DNA from: Lewinellaceae bacterium
GTDB taxonomy: Bacteria; Bacteroidota; Bacteroidia; Chitinophagales; Saprospiraceae
Assembly: GCA_020636155.1 (NCBI GenBank)
Contig: JACJYM010000015.1
Span: forward strand, 1 to 58,131
Length of the DNA stretch: 58,131 nt
Direction of reading: 5' to 3'
Position numbers and translations under genes: made by a program. Shown in pieces: positions 50,453-58,131 of this stretch. Under the pieces are notes generated by a model that was given only the letters and a program-made list of their open reading frames with translations, had not been told where the DNA came from and made no database searches. Position 1 is the stretch's first letter; every line of letters starts with the position of its first letter.

Positions 50453-51757
50453 TTATCTAATTTTTTCCAAAACGGAAATTATATGGTTTCCAATTCTCCT
50501 ACCTTGTTCTAAACCGTTATCTACCCCGTATTTATAGTGTATTCCACCGTAAAATCGACTGTTGGATGCTTCCAATCCTGCTTGAGATATAGATTCGAAT
50601 TTCCGAGCCGGATAACCAAATTCAACCTCTGTCGAATCTATGAATGCACTGTTATTATATAAGTGTGCAAGTACAGAAGTTGCCGTACCCGATGCAACAC
50701 TGTGACCACTCGTAAATTCAGGAAATGGTGGTGTCTGAATATATGGTTCCCATGTTCTGTCTATGTATCTGTTAATGTAGGTCACAGGTCTTATGAGATC
50801 ATTTTCATATTTGGTGGTCCAGCAACTTACGATTCCATCAAACATGGCCGTTGTCACTGCGGCATAAGTCAATAACGACATACCAAGATCTGCATCATTG
50901 TATCGACATAATTGAGTCGTGATGTTTACCCAGTGACCCGGAGGACTTATGCGGTGTAAAAAAACGGTATTATGACCTTTGTTGACATATTCGTTTGGAT
51001 TACAATCCCAATGCTTAGCGATAGATCTTTCTTCATCTGTGTTCTTGCTCGATTGCTCATATACCATCATGGCATTTTTGAAAAAATCGGAATTCCTGTC
51101 TGCACTAAACCACGGTCTTGGTTTTGCTTCAAATTTTGATTTATCTTTAATGACGATTTGTCTCATTTTTGGCCAGTTCGGTTCCAAAGCTGGTTCGAAA
51201 TTTGGCGGTGTCAATACCCAACTACTGTCGGTCGTATTGTTAGTATAGAATGCATCAGCTTTGACTTTGGCATAATTATCACCTTTCAACCACTCTTTGA
51301 ATTGATCTGCAATTTTTTCACCATATTTTATCGAATTGGCTTTTCTAGATTCCGAAATATCTTTTGAATCAAGGATTTTCATCAATTTATTATTGAGAGA
51401 ATCCACCATATACTCACTAAATACAACGGCTTTTGCAATTTTTTCATAAGCTACTAAACTTGCAACACTATAATCGATTTTTGTTGTGTCAGATTCGATG
51501 TCATGAATGGCATCCCAGCCCAAATCATTAAGAACAGACTTATTAAACTTGTGATTGTAAGTTTCAAATGCCACAAGATTAGGATAACAAAAAACTCTGG
51601 TAGCGACAGGGGGATTAAAAATATCTTCCATTGAGATATCAATTAATTTTTGATTTGCACTATGTAATTCGTTTTCTGAAAACGCTTCTGTATAATTTTC
51701 TTTTGTGTTACATGAAAATCCCACCAATATTATTAGTGTTAAGTATAAATATTTCAT
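50453..51757 (-). CDS. Vanadium-dependent haloperoxidase / PAP2-like lipoprotein
   Basis: This 434-residue protein has a lipobox (LVGFSC, C16) and the three-part vanadate/phosphate-binding signature of the haloperoxidase-acid phosphatase superfamily: K316-x6-R323-P in KYENDLIRP, S350-G-H352 in PEFTSGHS, and R401-x5-H407 in SRFYGGIH. H352 is the candidate general acid. Family members oxidise halides with peroxide or hydrolyse phosphomonoesters; sequence alone does not separate these. It is directly followed by the FG-GAP/UnbV gene, a recurrent pairing in Bacteroidota from memory. miaE ends 21 bp upstream. Confidence 0.88.
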   Translation of the reverse strand: MKYLYLTLIILVGFSCNTKENYTEAFSENELHSANQKLIDISMEDIFNPPVATRVFCYPNLVAFETYNHKFNKSVLNDLGWDAIHDIESDTTKIDYSVASLVAYEKIAKAVVFSEYMVDSLNNKLMKILDSKDISESRKANSIKYGEKIADQFKEWLKGDNYAKVKADAFYTNNTTDSSWVLTPPNFEPALEPNWPKMRQIVIKDKSKFEAKPRPWFSADRNSDFFKNAMMVYEQSSKNTDEERSIAKHWDCNPNEYVNKGHNTVFLHRISPPGHWVNITTQLCRYNDADLGMSLLTYAAVTTAMFDGIVSCWTTKYENDLIRPVTYINRYIDRTWEPYIQTPPFPEFTSGHSVASGTATSVLAHLYNNSAFIDSTEVEFGYPARKFESISQAGLEASNSRFYGGIHYKYGVDNGLEQGRRIGNHIISVLEKIR

Positions 51758-51778
51758 TTTAAAAAATTTATTAATTAT

Positions 51779-52375
51779 TTAATGCATTCTATCTTCACGA
51801 AGTGGCAAACTCTCCATTATTTTAGCCTCTGTAATTAGATATTCCTGCCATCTATCCATGGCTTTTTCTTCTCCAAAATATTTTTTAGCTAGATCCAAAA
51901 ACAATTTGTAATGACCTGCCTCGGAAACCATGAAATTATGGTAAAATTCCTTCAAATTATCATCACTGATATGGAGTGACAAGAGCCTAAATCTTTCTGC
52001 ACTCCTCGCTTCAATCAAGGCACAGGTCAACAATTTTTCTAAAAGCCTATCTTCGCGACTACCTCCTTTTCTTTGACTATCGATGAGTTTGTTGACATAT
52101 TCATCCTTACGCTGGTATCCAAGTTCTAAGTTACGTTTTTTAAGTTCCTTGAGCACCAATCTGAAATGCCCCCATTCCTCCGTCACAATTGGAGCTAACT
52201 CAACGACTAATTCTTCTCTATCAGGATATTGCTGAATTAAGGAAATACATGCCGTCGCTGCTTTTTGCTCACAATAGGCATGATCTGTTAAAATCTCTTC
52301 TAGACTTATTTCTGCCATATTGACCCATCGGGGATCCGTAGGCAGGTTGAGTCCCAGTTTTGTTTTAGTCAACAT
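51779..52375 (-). CDS. miaE: tRNA-(ms2io6A)-hydroxylase MiaE-like
   Basis: The ATG at 52375 is preferred over a TTG six bases upstream. The 198-residue product is an all-helical ferritin-like diiron protein. Candidate iron ligands are the Glu/His of EEILTDHAYCEQKAA, the Glu/His of PIVTEEWGHFRLVL, and ALIEARSAERFRLL with MVSEAGHYKLFLDLA (E-x2-H). MiaE hydroxylates the isopentenyl side chain of ms2i6A37 in tRNA using oxygen. The start lies inside the last bases of the upstream coiled-coil gene (11-bp overlap), implying coupling. Confidence 0.9.
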   Translation of the reverse strand: MLTKTKLGLNLPTDPRWVNMAEISLEEILTDHAYCEQKAATACISLIQQYPDREELVVELAPIVTEEWGHFRLVLKELKKRNLELGYQRKDEYVNKLIDSQRKGGSREDRLLEKLLTCALIEARSAERFRLLSLHISDDNLKEFYHNFMVSEAGHYKLFLDLAKKYFGEEKAMDRWQEYLITEAKIMESLPLREDRMH

Positions 52376-53489
52376 TATCAATGCATTTTAATTGATTAGA
52401 TATCTCATCTACATTATAAATCACGTATTCTTCAAATCCAGAACTATACATGATTCCAATCTTATCTAAATAATTTCTCTCTAACTGTTGTCTGCTTTCT
52501 TTATCGATTTCATAGACCAATTCATATTTGGTGTATCCGGTCAACTCTTCTACATAGGGAATCGCATCTATAAAAGAAGTAAGATAGATACGTGATTGGT
52601 CGATGAAATTGATGTATAATTTTTCTCCTTTTCTAACCCCTCCATAAGATTTTTTGATGTCTTTTGATTCAAATTCTAAGTTAAGCACCAAATAATAATC
52701 GCCATCGATGTTCTCAATCGATACTTTGGCCCTCATATAGTCTTTTTCTCGGTAGTAGGGCTTAATCGTTGTAGGAGTGTAATTAAAAAATGGAGTTTTG
52801 GCATATTGAATCAATCTACCGTCGCCCTGAGGGTTTTCACCATTAAATGCGATATTACATTGATTGCTTAAAGTAGTTTCTTTTGAGATGACAAAAGGTT
52901 CCCAGTCATTTTTTACGATACCATTGGTGGCAATAAATTTTTGGTATCCCGTAGTCTTTAAGATCGCCTCGTCTTGCATCATTTTTTGAAACTCTTTATC
53001 GTCATTTACATCGGAGCTTATTAACCATTTTTCCAGTTTTTCAATTCTTTTACCGGATTCTTTGTATTTACTTTCTAGTTCTTTAGAATCGTCTTTTAAT
53101 CGCTTGAGAAGTTCTTTATTTTCGATTTCAAGGTCTTTATTTCCTAATGATTTATAGTAGGAAATTTGGGATTCACATTTCGAAATATTGTCCTCATTTA
53201 TTTTGTAGGCAACAAAAAACTCAGCTTCTCTTTCCTTGTTTGTATCAATAAGTTGATCAAAAAGTGCTTTTTTTTCAGGGGTAATCTTTGCTTCGGCTTC
53301 AGGATGTTCATAGGGATTGACCGTTTCTGAATCCTGAACCTCTATTTCCGCAAATAGCCATTGCCCATCATCCGTATAAGTAATCACACTTCCAGAGGGA
53401 GTAGTAACCGTTTTTTGAGATATCAGTATGGTTGAATTCACAAAAAAAACAACAACTATTAAGCAAGCAAGATAATATTTTATAACCAT
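52365..53489 (-). CDS. Secreted coiled-coil protein of unknown function
   Basis: This 374-residue protein has a signal peptide (~1-25, ending ISQ). The mature N-terminus (KTVTTPSGSVITYTDDGQWL) resembles a short beta motif found at the start of other Bacteroidota secreted proteins. Residues ~70-160 are strongly charged and heptad-like (KEREAEFFVAYKINEDNISK, ELLKRLKDDSKELESKYKES), a probable coiled coil. The last ~170 residues look beta-rich with KVSIENIDGDYYLVLNLEFE and a final globular segment. I do not recognise a family. Overlap with miaE is the only context clue. Confidence 0.6.
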   Translation of the reverse strand: MVIKYYLACLIVVVFFVNSTILISQKTVTTPSGSVITYTDDGQWLFAEIEVQDSETVNPYEHPEAEAKITPEKKALFDQLIDTNKEREAEFFVAYKINEDNISKCESQISYYKSLGNKDLEIENKELLKRLKDDSKELESKYKESGKRIEKLEKWLISSDVNDDKEFQKMMQDEAILKTTGYQKFIATNGIVKNDWEPFVISKETTLSNQCNIAFNGENPQGDGRLIQYAKTPFFNYTPTTIKPYYREKDYMRAKVSIENIDGDYYLVLNLEFESKDIKKSYGGVRKGEKLYINFIDQSRIYLTSFIDAIPYVEELTGYTKYELVYEIDKESRQQLERNYLDKIGIMYSSGFEEYVIYNVDEISNQLKCIDNVD

Positions 53490-53559
53490 TCTTAGGTATC
53501 CAAAGTTTAGGCAAAGTTAATAAACTAAGTCGTTGAAAAACAAAATTTTACGATTAAAT

Positions 53560-53982
53560 TTAAATTTCAATAAAAAACACAGTGCCGTGAAAAACTGCCA
53601 ATTTCTTATCATTGTCATCTACGATATTCACCGTAAATCTTGCCAAAGTTTTTCCCACTGTAACTGATTCTGCTATGGCCGTTAAGTACTGTCCTGATTT
53701 TATGGGTTTTATATGTGATATAGAAGTCTCAATTGATACTGCTCGTTGTCCAAGTGTATTTGATGCGAATGCCAGTGCACTGTCAGCCAAAGAATAACAA
53801 ATCCCCCCATGTGCGATGAAAAATCCATTCAGCATTTCAGGTCTAACTTTCATCCCTATCTTTGAATATCCTCGAGAAATCTCTATTAATTCGATGCCCA
53901 ACCACTTAGAAAAAGCATCGTGATCGTACATTTTTTCCTTGATTAAATTCAAGTAATCTAGATTGTGTTTATCACTCTTCAT
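53560..53982 (-). CDS. PaaI-family hotdog thioesterase
   Basis: This 140-residue single hotdog domain has the PaaI signature: NGFFIAHGGICYSLADSALA (HGG loop and the catalytic Asp of the helix), then ISHIKPIKSGQYLTAIAESV and GKTLARFTVNIVDDNDKKLA. Such enzymes cleave acyl- or aryl-CoA thioesters in the cytosol. It overlaps the end of the UbiD gene by 4 bp, so the two are coupled, which hints at an aromatic acid or its CoA ester as substrate. No paa ring-cleavage genes lie in the window. Confidence 0.9.
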   Translation of the reverse strand: MKSDKHNLDYLNLIKEKMYDHDAFSKWLGIELIEISRGYSKIGMKVRPEMLNGFFIAHGGICYSLADSALAFASNTLGQRAVSIETSISHIKPIKSGQYLTAIAESVTVGKTLARFTVNIVDDNDKKLAVFHGTVFFIEI

Positions 53983-55814
53983 TTCAAAACATTATATAAT
54001 TCGCCTCCTTTAGAGAATAATTTATCCACTTTTCTAACGGTATCAGCATCGGGTACCAATTCAGGAGCATGGTGGGGTTTTATGCGAGCATCAATTATAA
54101 GTGATCCATGGCAGCCCCAATGTTTATATTCCGTAAATGCATTTACACCATAAATGTCATGAGAAGGATTAGACCTAGTAAATGTCACCCAAAGGAAATT
54201 ATTCAAAGTTTCAGCCACGAATCGGGCATCATCACACAAAACTATTAATGGAAATCCATTAAAATCTTCTTGATTCATTGCTGCAGTGAGTGTCTGAAGT
54301 TCAATTTTCGTTGATTCGTAATCTTTGAATTTATTCATCTTGAATGCCAATACCCCCGGTAACACGACGCATAAATCTTGAACATGAGGTAAGGAGTTAT
54401 TAATTGAAGGTGGCTCATGGGAAAGTTTTCTGATCACAGAGCCGCGACAAGCCATCAATACTTTTGAACCGGAATTCCACGACGAACCGCTATAATCTAA
54501 GGTGTCGATGGTCGTTTTGGTAGTAAAATGTAGGTCTCTATCCCACTTAACCCTTGATAAAAAATGAATAAAATAAGACTCTATGTTATTTGGATTAATC
54601 TCTGGATGGTCTGACACATCGGTTATCAATAGATATTTTGCTAGCGAAGTCTGCCCACTCCCGAGTATGCGACTTCCTATTGTTAAGATTTCTTCCGGTA
54701 CTTTGTCTCTAAATGGCATGTATCTCTCCTTTGCGGTTGCCAATAAAAGAGGATGTACTCCCGCAGCATCTACTGCATTGAGATCGACCAAGCCTGGAAA
54801 TTCTTTTGGCAACATATTCCCTACCAACTTGTGAATTAAATAGCCAAAACTGCTGTCTTCCATCGGTGGTCTCCCTACCACCGTAAAATGCCAAATAGCG
54901 TCTTGACGATGATAAACTTTATTGACTTTCATGACCGGAAAATCATGTGTCAAGCTATAATATCCCAAGTGGTCACCAAAAGGACCCTCAGGTTTTTTAG
55001 TATTCTTTTCGATAGTTCCAGTGATAACAAAGTCGGCATCAGCACTTATGACATTCTGATGTGGGTCAAAAAAATATCCAAATCTTCTTCCTCCCAACAT
55101 ACCTGCAAAAGTCAACTCCGAAATTCCTTCAGGCATGGGCATGATAGCCGCAAATGCGTGGGAAGGTGGCCCACCAATAAATACACTGCATCTAAACTCC
55201 TCATTACTTTCATTGTATTGCGTATGATGCACCCCTATGCCTCTATGCAATTGGTAATGCAAACCAATCTCCTTATTGAGTTCGTAATCATTGCCTGTCA
55301 ATTGAATTCGGTACATGCCGACATTTGCTTCCATGATATTTTTACCACCAGGAGGTAAAGTCAACACCTGGGGCATGGTCACAAAAGCACCACCATCTTC
55401 TGGCCAGGCATGAATGAGTGGCAACTGGTCGATTCTAGTCTCTGAATACATCACTGGTTTAGAAAATATTCGTTTGCTAGGGAGTGCTTTAAATGCGGTA
55501 AAAGGAGTAGAAATATACCTTAGTGGATTTTTTAAAAAATGGGACGGATCTGCTTTCAGTTCGATTAACTTTCTGAGTTTATCCTGAGTCCTTCTGAACA
55601 GAAAATCAGTTCTTTCAAAGGTTCCATACAAATTGGATAACCCTCTGAATTTCGTCCCTTTTATATTTTCAAATAATATGGCTGGCCCATGATTTTCAAA
55701 TATACGGCGATGTATTTCTGAGACTTCCAGATAACCATCAACTTCAGATTTTATTCTGAGAAGTTGTCCCGTTTTTTCTAGGTCATTACAAGCATCCTGG
55801 AGAGATTTGTACAT
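53979..55814 (-). CDS. UbiD-family (prenylated-FMN) decarboxylase
   Basis: At 611 residues this is of UbiD length with the common Bacteroidota start MYKSLQDACNDLEKTGQLLR. Typical segments are PAILFENIKGTKFRGLSNLY, the central NVGMYRIQ and GIGVHHTQYNE, FIGGPPSHAFAAIMPMPEGI, the GMLGGRRFGYFFDPHQNVIS region and EGPFGDHLGYYSL (the E-x-x-F-G-D part of the active site). Family members need prenylated FMN made by UbiX; ubiX is not in this window. A role in quinone or aromatic acid decarboxylation is open. It lies between the dehydrogenase gene (51 bp) and PaaI. Confidence 0.9.
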   Translation of the reverse strand: MYKSLQDACNDLEKTGQLLRIKSEVDGYLEVSEIHRRIFENHGPAILFENIKGTKFRGLSNLYGTFERTDFLFRRTQDKLRKLIELKADPSHFLKNPLRYISTPFTAFKALPSKRIFSKPVMYSETRIDQLPLIHAWPEDGGAFVTMPQVLTLPPGGKNIMEANVGMYRIQLTGNDYELNKEIGLHYQLHRGIGVHHTQYNESNEEFRCSVFIGGPPSHAFAAIMPMPEGISELTFAGMLGGRRFGYFFDPHQNVISADADFVITGTIEKNTKKPEGPFGDHLGYYSLTHDFPVMKVNKVYHRQDAIWHFTVVGRPPMEDSSFGYLIHKLVGNMLPKEFPGLVDLNAVDAAGVHPLLLATAKERYMPFRDKVPEEILTIGSRILGSGQTSLAKYLLITDVSDHPEINPNNIESYFIHFLSRVKWDRDLHFTTKTTIDTLDYSGSSWNSGSKVLMACRGSVIRKLSHEPPSINNSLPHVQDLCVVLPGVLAFKMNKFKDYESTKIELQTLTAAMNQEDFNGFPLIVLCDDARFVAETLNNFLWVTFTRSNPSHDIYGVNAFTEYKHWGCHGSLIIDARIKPHHAPELVPDADTVRKVDKLFSKGGELYNVLK

Positions 55815-55865
55815 TTAATTACTCCGATTATTTCCTTGCAAAAATAATAGAATAAGTGAATGTGA

Positions 55866-56819
55866 TCAATTAACCCGGTTAATAACTTGACCTTTAATAA
55901 AAGAATTGATATTATCTTCGATACCTTTCATCAGATGACTACGAGCAACTGTACCTGCCCATGCTTGATGTGGCGTTACAGAACAATTTTTAAGGCCAAA
56001 AAGAAGAGATGGTTTATCTGGTGGTTCTACATTTAACACATCAATACAGGCATGTGCATTCACATTTTCAATTAAAAAATCATACAAATCTTTTTCATTT
56101 ACCAGACCACCTCGAGCTGTATTGATTATCACAATGTCCTGCTTCATTTTATTCAAATTACTGTGATTAATAATTTCAAAGGTCTCATCGGTAAGTGGTG
56201 CATGCAGAGTCAAAACCTCAGATTCTTTAAATAAAGTATCCCTATCTACCCATGTCACCCCATCTGCATAATCAAGTTTCGTTCGGCTATGTACAAGCAC
56301 TTTCATACCAAAACTCAGGGCTATATGAGCCACCTTTCTACCAATATCTCCATAGCCCAAAATGCCTAATCGCATGCCTTCTAAATTCCTAATAGGACTA
56401 TCATAAAAGCAAAAATCTGAGCTTCGATCCCATGCTCCCTTTTTAACTTGGTCGTCATAATATTGTACTCGATTCAATGCATTGAGTAACATGGCAAACA
56501 CATGCTGTGCGACGGAACTAGTGCTATAATTTTTTACATTGCTGACAGGAATATGAAGCTCCCTAGTCGTCTCGATATCAATGTTGTTATATCCCGTCGC
56601 CATAACCACTATGTATTTCAACTTAGGAAGTTTTCTCAACTCAGCTTCTCTCAAAGGGACTTTATTCGTCAGTACAATATCTGCATTTTGGCATCTTTCA
56701 ACTATAGACGTAACATCGGTACGATCATAAATTGTCAGTTTACCGAGTTTTGAGAGTGCATCCCAACTCAGATCACCAGGATTAAGTGTGTATGCGTCTA
56801 AGACGACAATGTTGAGCAT
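55866..56819 (-). CDS. D-isomer-specific 2-hydroxyacid dehydrogenase (hydroxypyruvate/glycerate-like)
   Basis: This 317-residue NAD(P)-dependent enzyme has the Rossmann motif GILGYGDIGRKV (152-163), the substrate arginine R236 in NTARGGLV, E265 in NVEPP, and the catalytic H284 in TPHQAWAG. The usual TG-V-D-N-ID segment reads TGYNNID (75-81). Length and motifs match HprA-like hydroxypyruvate/glycerate dehydrogenases, but the substrate is not certain. Its start abuts the DUF547 stop (1 bp), so they form an operon. Confidence 0.9.
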   Translation of the reverse strand: MLNIVVLDAYTLNPGDLSWDALSKLGKLTIYDRTDVTSIVERCQNADIVLTNKVPLREAELRKLPKLKYIVVMATGYNNIDIETTRELHIPVSNVKNYSTSSVAQHVFAMLLNALNRVQYYDDQVKKGAWDRSSDFCFYDSPIRNLEGMRLGILGYGDIGRKVAHIALSFGMKVLVHSRTKLDYADGVTWVDRDTLFKESEVLTLHAPLTDETFEIINHSNLNKMKQDIVIINTARGGLVNEKDLYDFLIENVNAHACIDVLNVEPPDKPSLLFGLKNCSVTPHQAWAGTVARSHLMKGIEDNINSFIKGQVINRVN

Positions 56820-57566
56820 TTATTTGCCGTTTAAATCCCAGTTGTAATCCAAATATTCAATTCTTGGATTCAAAGCAATTTTGACATTCGAATATTTGGA
56901 TATAAAATTGGCCAAATTTCCAAAATCATCAGCATACCACTCAAATATTTTTGAAATCTTGAGTGAATTGGCTGAAATTTGATTGGAAGTGGAATTGATA
57001 AATTTTCTCGTCTGTGTATCCAACTGGCTATTCAGTGAATTCGCTTTAAAAGCATGATTCAGAATTGGCGGACAAGACTTGGCTGCACAATTGACGGCAA
57101 AATGTATTCGAGGGTCATTGAATTGTGGCCTTATAATGTCATTTTCAATATTATTAAGTGAGAGAGTTCTGGTACCTATTTTTATCCATTGGACGTCCCA
57201 TGCCTTTCCACTACTAATCTTCATAATACTGCTGACCGGATAGTTTTTCAAGATTAATTTGATGGTATTCGCATTGTAAACATTGATCCAAAAAGCCAAT
57301 TTTTCTTCTTTTGATGCTGAAGCGGAAGGTTCATGTGTCGAAAAATAAGCCAACACTTCATCCAATGTTGATTCTTCGGTTTTTAATCCTTTATAATCAA
57401 CAAAACCTTCTGAAGAAACATATTTTTGAAGTAGATTATCGTATTCTTCAACGCCATTTATTTCAGAAATGGAATTTATTTGTTGTCCAATTTTGCTTTG
57501 ATTTGCAAAAGAAAAATTGAAAAACAAGGTACTTATTATAAACGAAGCTATTACTAATATTCTCAT
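56820..57566 (-). CDS. DUF547 secreted protein
   Basis: This 248-residue protein has a signal peptide (MRILVIASFIISTLFFNFSF, then ANQ). The DUF547 domain (~45-245) has YVSSEGFVDYKGLKTEESTL, AFWINVYNANTIKLILKNYP, a basic SSGKAWDVQWI, DPRIHFAVNCAAKSCPPILN with a Cys/His pattern (H, C-x3-C), and IFEWYADDFG. The Cys/His/Asn set suggests a transglutaminase-like fold, but no activity is known. It heads the minus-strand series with the dehydrogenase directly after it. Confidence 0.88.
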   Translation of the reverse strand: MRILVIASFIISTLFFNFSFANQSKIGQQINSISEINGVEEYDNLLQKYVSSEGFVDYKGLKTEESTLDEVLAYFSTHEPSASASKEEKLAFWINVYNANTIKLILKNYPVSSIMKISSGKAWDVQWIKIGTRTLSLNNIENDIIRPQFNDPRIHFAVNCAAKSCPPILNHAFKANSLNSQLDTQTRKFINSTSNQISANSLKISKIFEWYADDFGNLANFISKYSNVKIALNPRIEYLDYNWDLNGK

Positions 57567-57706
57567 TAAACTATTTTTATTCCAACTTTCATAGATTGCA
57601 AAAAGTATGCTAAATTTTTATAATATATAAATTGCGATTATAAACTTGCAAAAATCACCTATAATACGTTTGCAATTTACTTTTGTTTCAGTTCCTTCGA
57701 AATAGT

Positions 57707-58131
57707 TTAAAATTTGACATCCAACCGTAATGAAGAATTCACGGGAGCTTCTAATAAGCCTGGTCTTAGCGAATACTCTTCGTTAAAAGCATTATTGAGA
57801 AACAAGCTAAGTTTGGCTATTCTATTAAGCTCATACGAAACCCGAAAGTCAATAAGGTGATAACCCATATTGTGAAATGAACGCCAATATTTTATCTCAA
57901 AAATATCACTATTCAACTGCCCGCCTGTCTCAAAAGCTTTATCCACATTAATCTGATTGCTCGCATACCGAATGGCTCCGCCTAGTGAAAATTTTAAATA
58001 GGAAATTTCTAAATCAAACTTGTAAAATTGTTTTGAGCGATATTTCAAAACATTCTCATCTGTAGAAAGAGTGTTTTTTATCTCTGGATTTGAATCAAAG
58101 TTTGTATAGGTGGGATTGATAAAAGTGATGC
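57707..58131 (-). CDS. TonB-dependent receptor / outer-membrane barrel, 5'-truncated by window edge
   Basis: The frame is open to the right edge; a TTG at 58048 is internal. The visible ~140 residues are alternating barrel strands (FDLEISYLKFSLGGAIRYAS, IFEIKYWRSF, HLIDFRVSYELNRIAKLSLF) and the C-terminal signature of TonB receptors (NAFNEEYSLRPGLLEAP, then LRLDVKF with terminal Phe). The family call rests on this end only. Plug and TonB box are outside the window. Confidence 0.8.
   Translation of the reverse strand, partial: ITFINPTYTNFDSNPEIKNTLSTDENVLKYRSKQFYKFDLEISYLKFSLGGAIRYASNQINVDKAFETGGQLNSDIFEIKYWRSFHNMGYHLIDFRVSYELNRIAKLSLFLNNAFNEEYSLRPGLLEAPVNSSLRLDVKF

Noticed and set aside
54888..55358. 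156-codon open frame antisense to the UbiD gene
   Set aside because: It has no recognisable motif, lies entirely inside a well-supported gene and has Cys/Ser/His-rich composition unlike its neighbours.
1..58131. CRISPR arrays, insertion sequences, prophage or plasmid origins
   Set aside because: No regular short repeats with spacers, no transposase, integrase or phage structural genes, and no iteron-like clusters were seen. The paired leaders at 32694 and 41850 are only two copies without terminal repeats or target duplications that I can see.

Overview
The window looks like a chromosomal segment of a Bacteroidota bacterium, and nothing in it looks like a phage, plasmid or transposon. The lineage call rests on a gldC gliding-motility gene, an ECF sigma / FecR / STN-type TonB receptor / DUF4249 cassette, DUF4252 and DUF547 proteins, many short Bacteroidota-type signal peptides and lipoboxes, AT-rich DNA, and repeated TAnnTTTG promoter elements (nearly all followed by C). 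A free-living, possibly marine, Saprospirales-like organism is a guess only.

Layout. 1-2.3 kb: truncated nusB, a small secreted protein, a perfect palindromic bidirectional terminator, and rplU-rpmA, where L27 carries a helix-hairpin-helix tail. 2.4-7.3 kb: a Cys/Met PLP enzyme, a TMTC-like membrane TPR protein and an M23 peptidase with a changed metal motif. 7.3-12 kb (minus): histidine kinase and response regulator, LuxC-type acyl-CoA reductase, RluD-type pseudouridine synthase, outer-membrane barrel. 12-18.5 kb: second Cys/Met PLP enzyme, rlmH, rhomboid protease and recN on plus, then a DUF368 transporter, an S1/P1-like hydrolase and gldC on minus. 18.6-25 kb (minus): tRNA-Ser, a Crp/Fnr regulator, and the sigma-FecR-TonB-DUF4249 cassette. 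25-33.3 kb (plus): lipoprotein, tRNA-His, M20 dipeptidase, FKBP isomerase, trmD, an RsmB-like methyltransferase, a barrel protein, and a second ECF sigma operon with two DUF4252-like proteins. 33.5-37.5 kb: clpC, infC, rpmI, rplT. 37.7-40.6 kb: lipoprotein plus TonB receptor behind a 47-bp palindrome. 40.7-47.1 kb: hemE (minus), dapB-dnaG, a TolB-like lipoprotein (minus), and an M28-PDZ peptidase. 47.1-58.1 kb (minus): frameshifted FG-GAP/UnbV protein, vanadium haloperoxidase, miaE, coiled-coil secreted protein, PaaI thioesterase, UbiD decarboxylase, 2-hydroxyacid dehydrogenase, DUF547 protein, and a truncated TonB receptor.

How the parts relate. Housekeeping translation and replication genes alternate with envelope modules. 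Two ECF sigma systems differ in design: one is a FecR/TonB surface-signalling cassette, the other has a small one-TM partner and DUF4252 proteins. The most unusual signals are: (a) two homologous ~125-bp leaders, 9 kb apart, before dapB and the second DUF4252-like gene, each holding a similar micro-ORF beginning MKQT; (b) the large palindrome overlapping the promoter of a possible metal-uptake operon; (c) the HhH tail on L27 rather than L21; (d) a one-base frameshift in the FG-GAP partner of the haloperoxidase.
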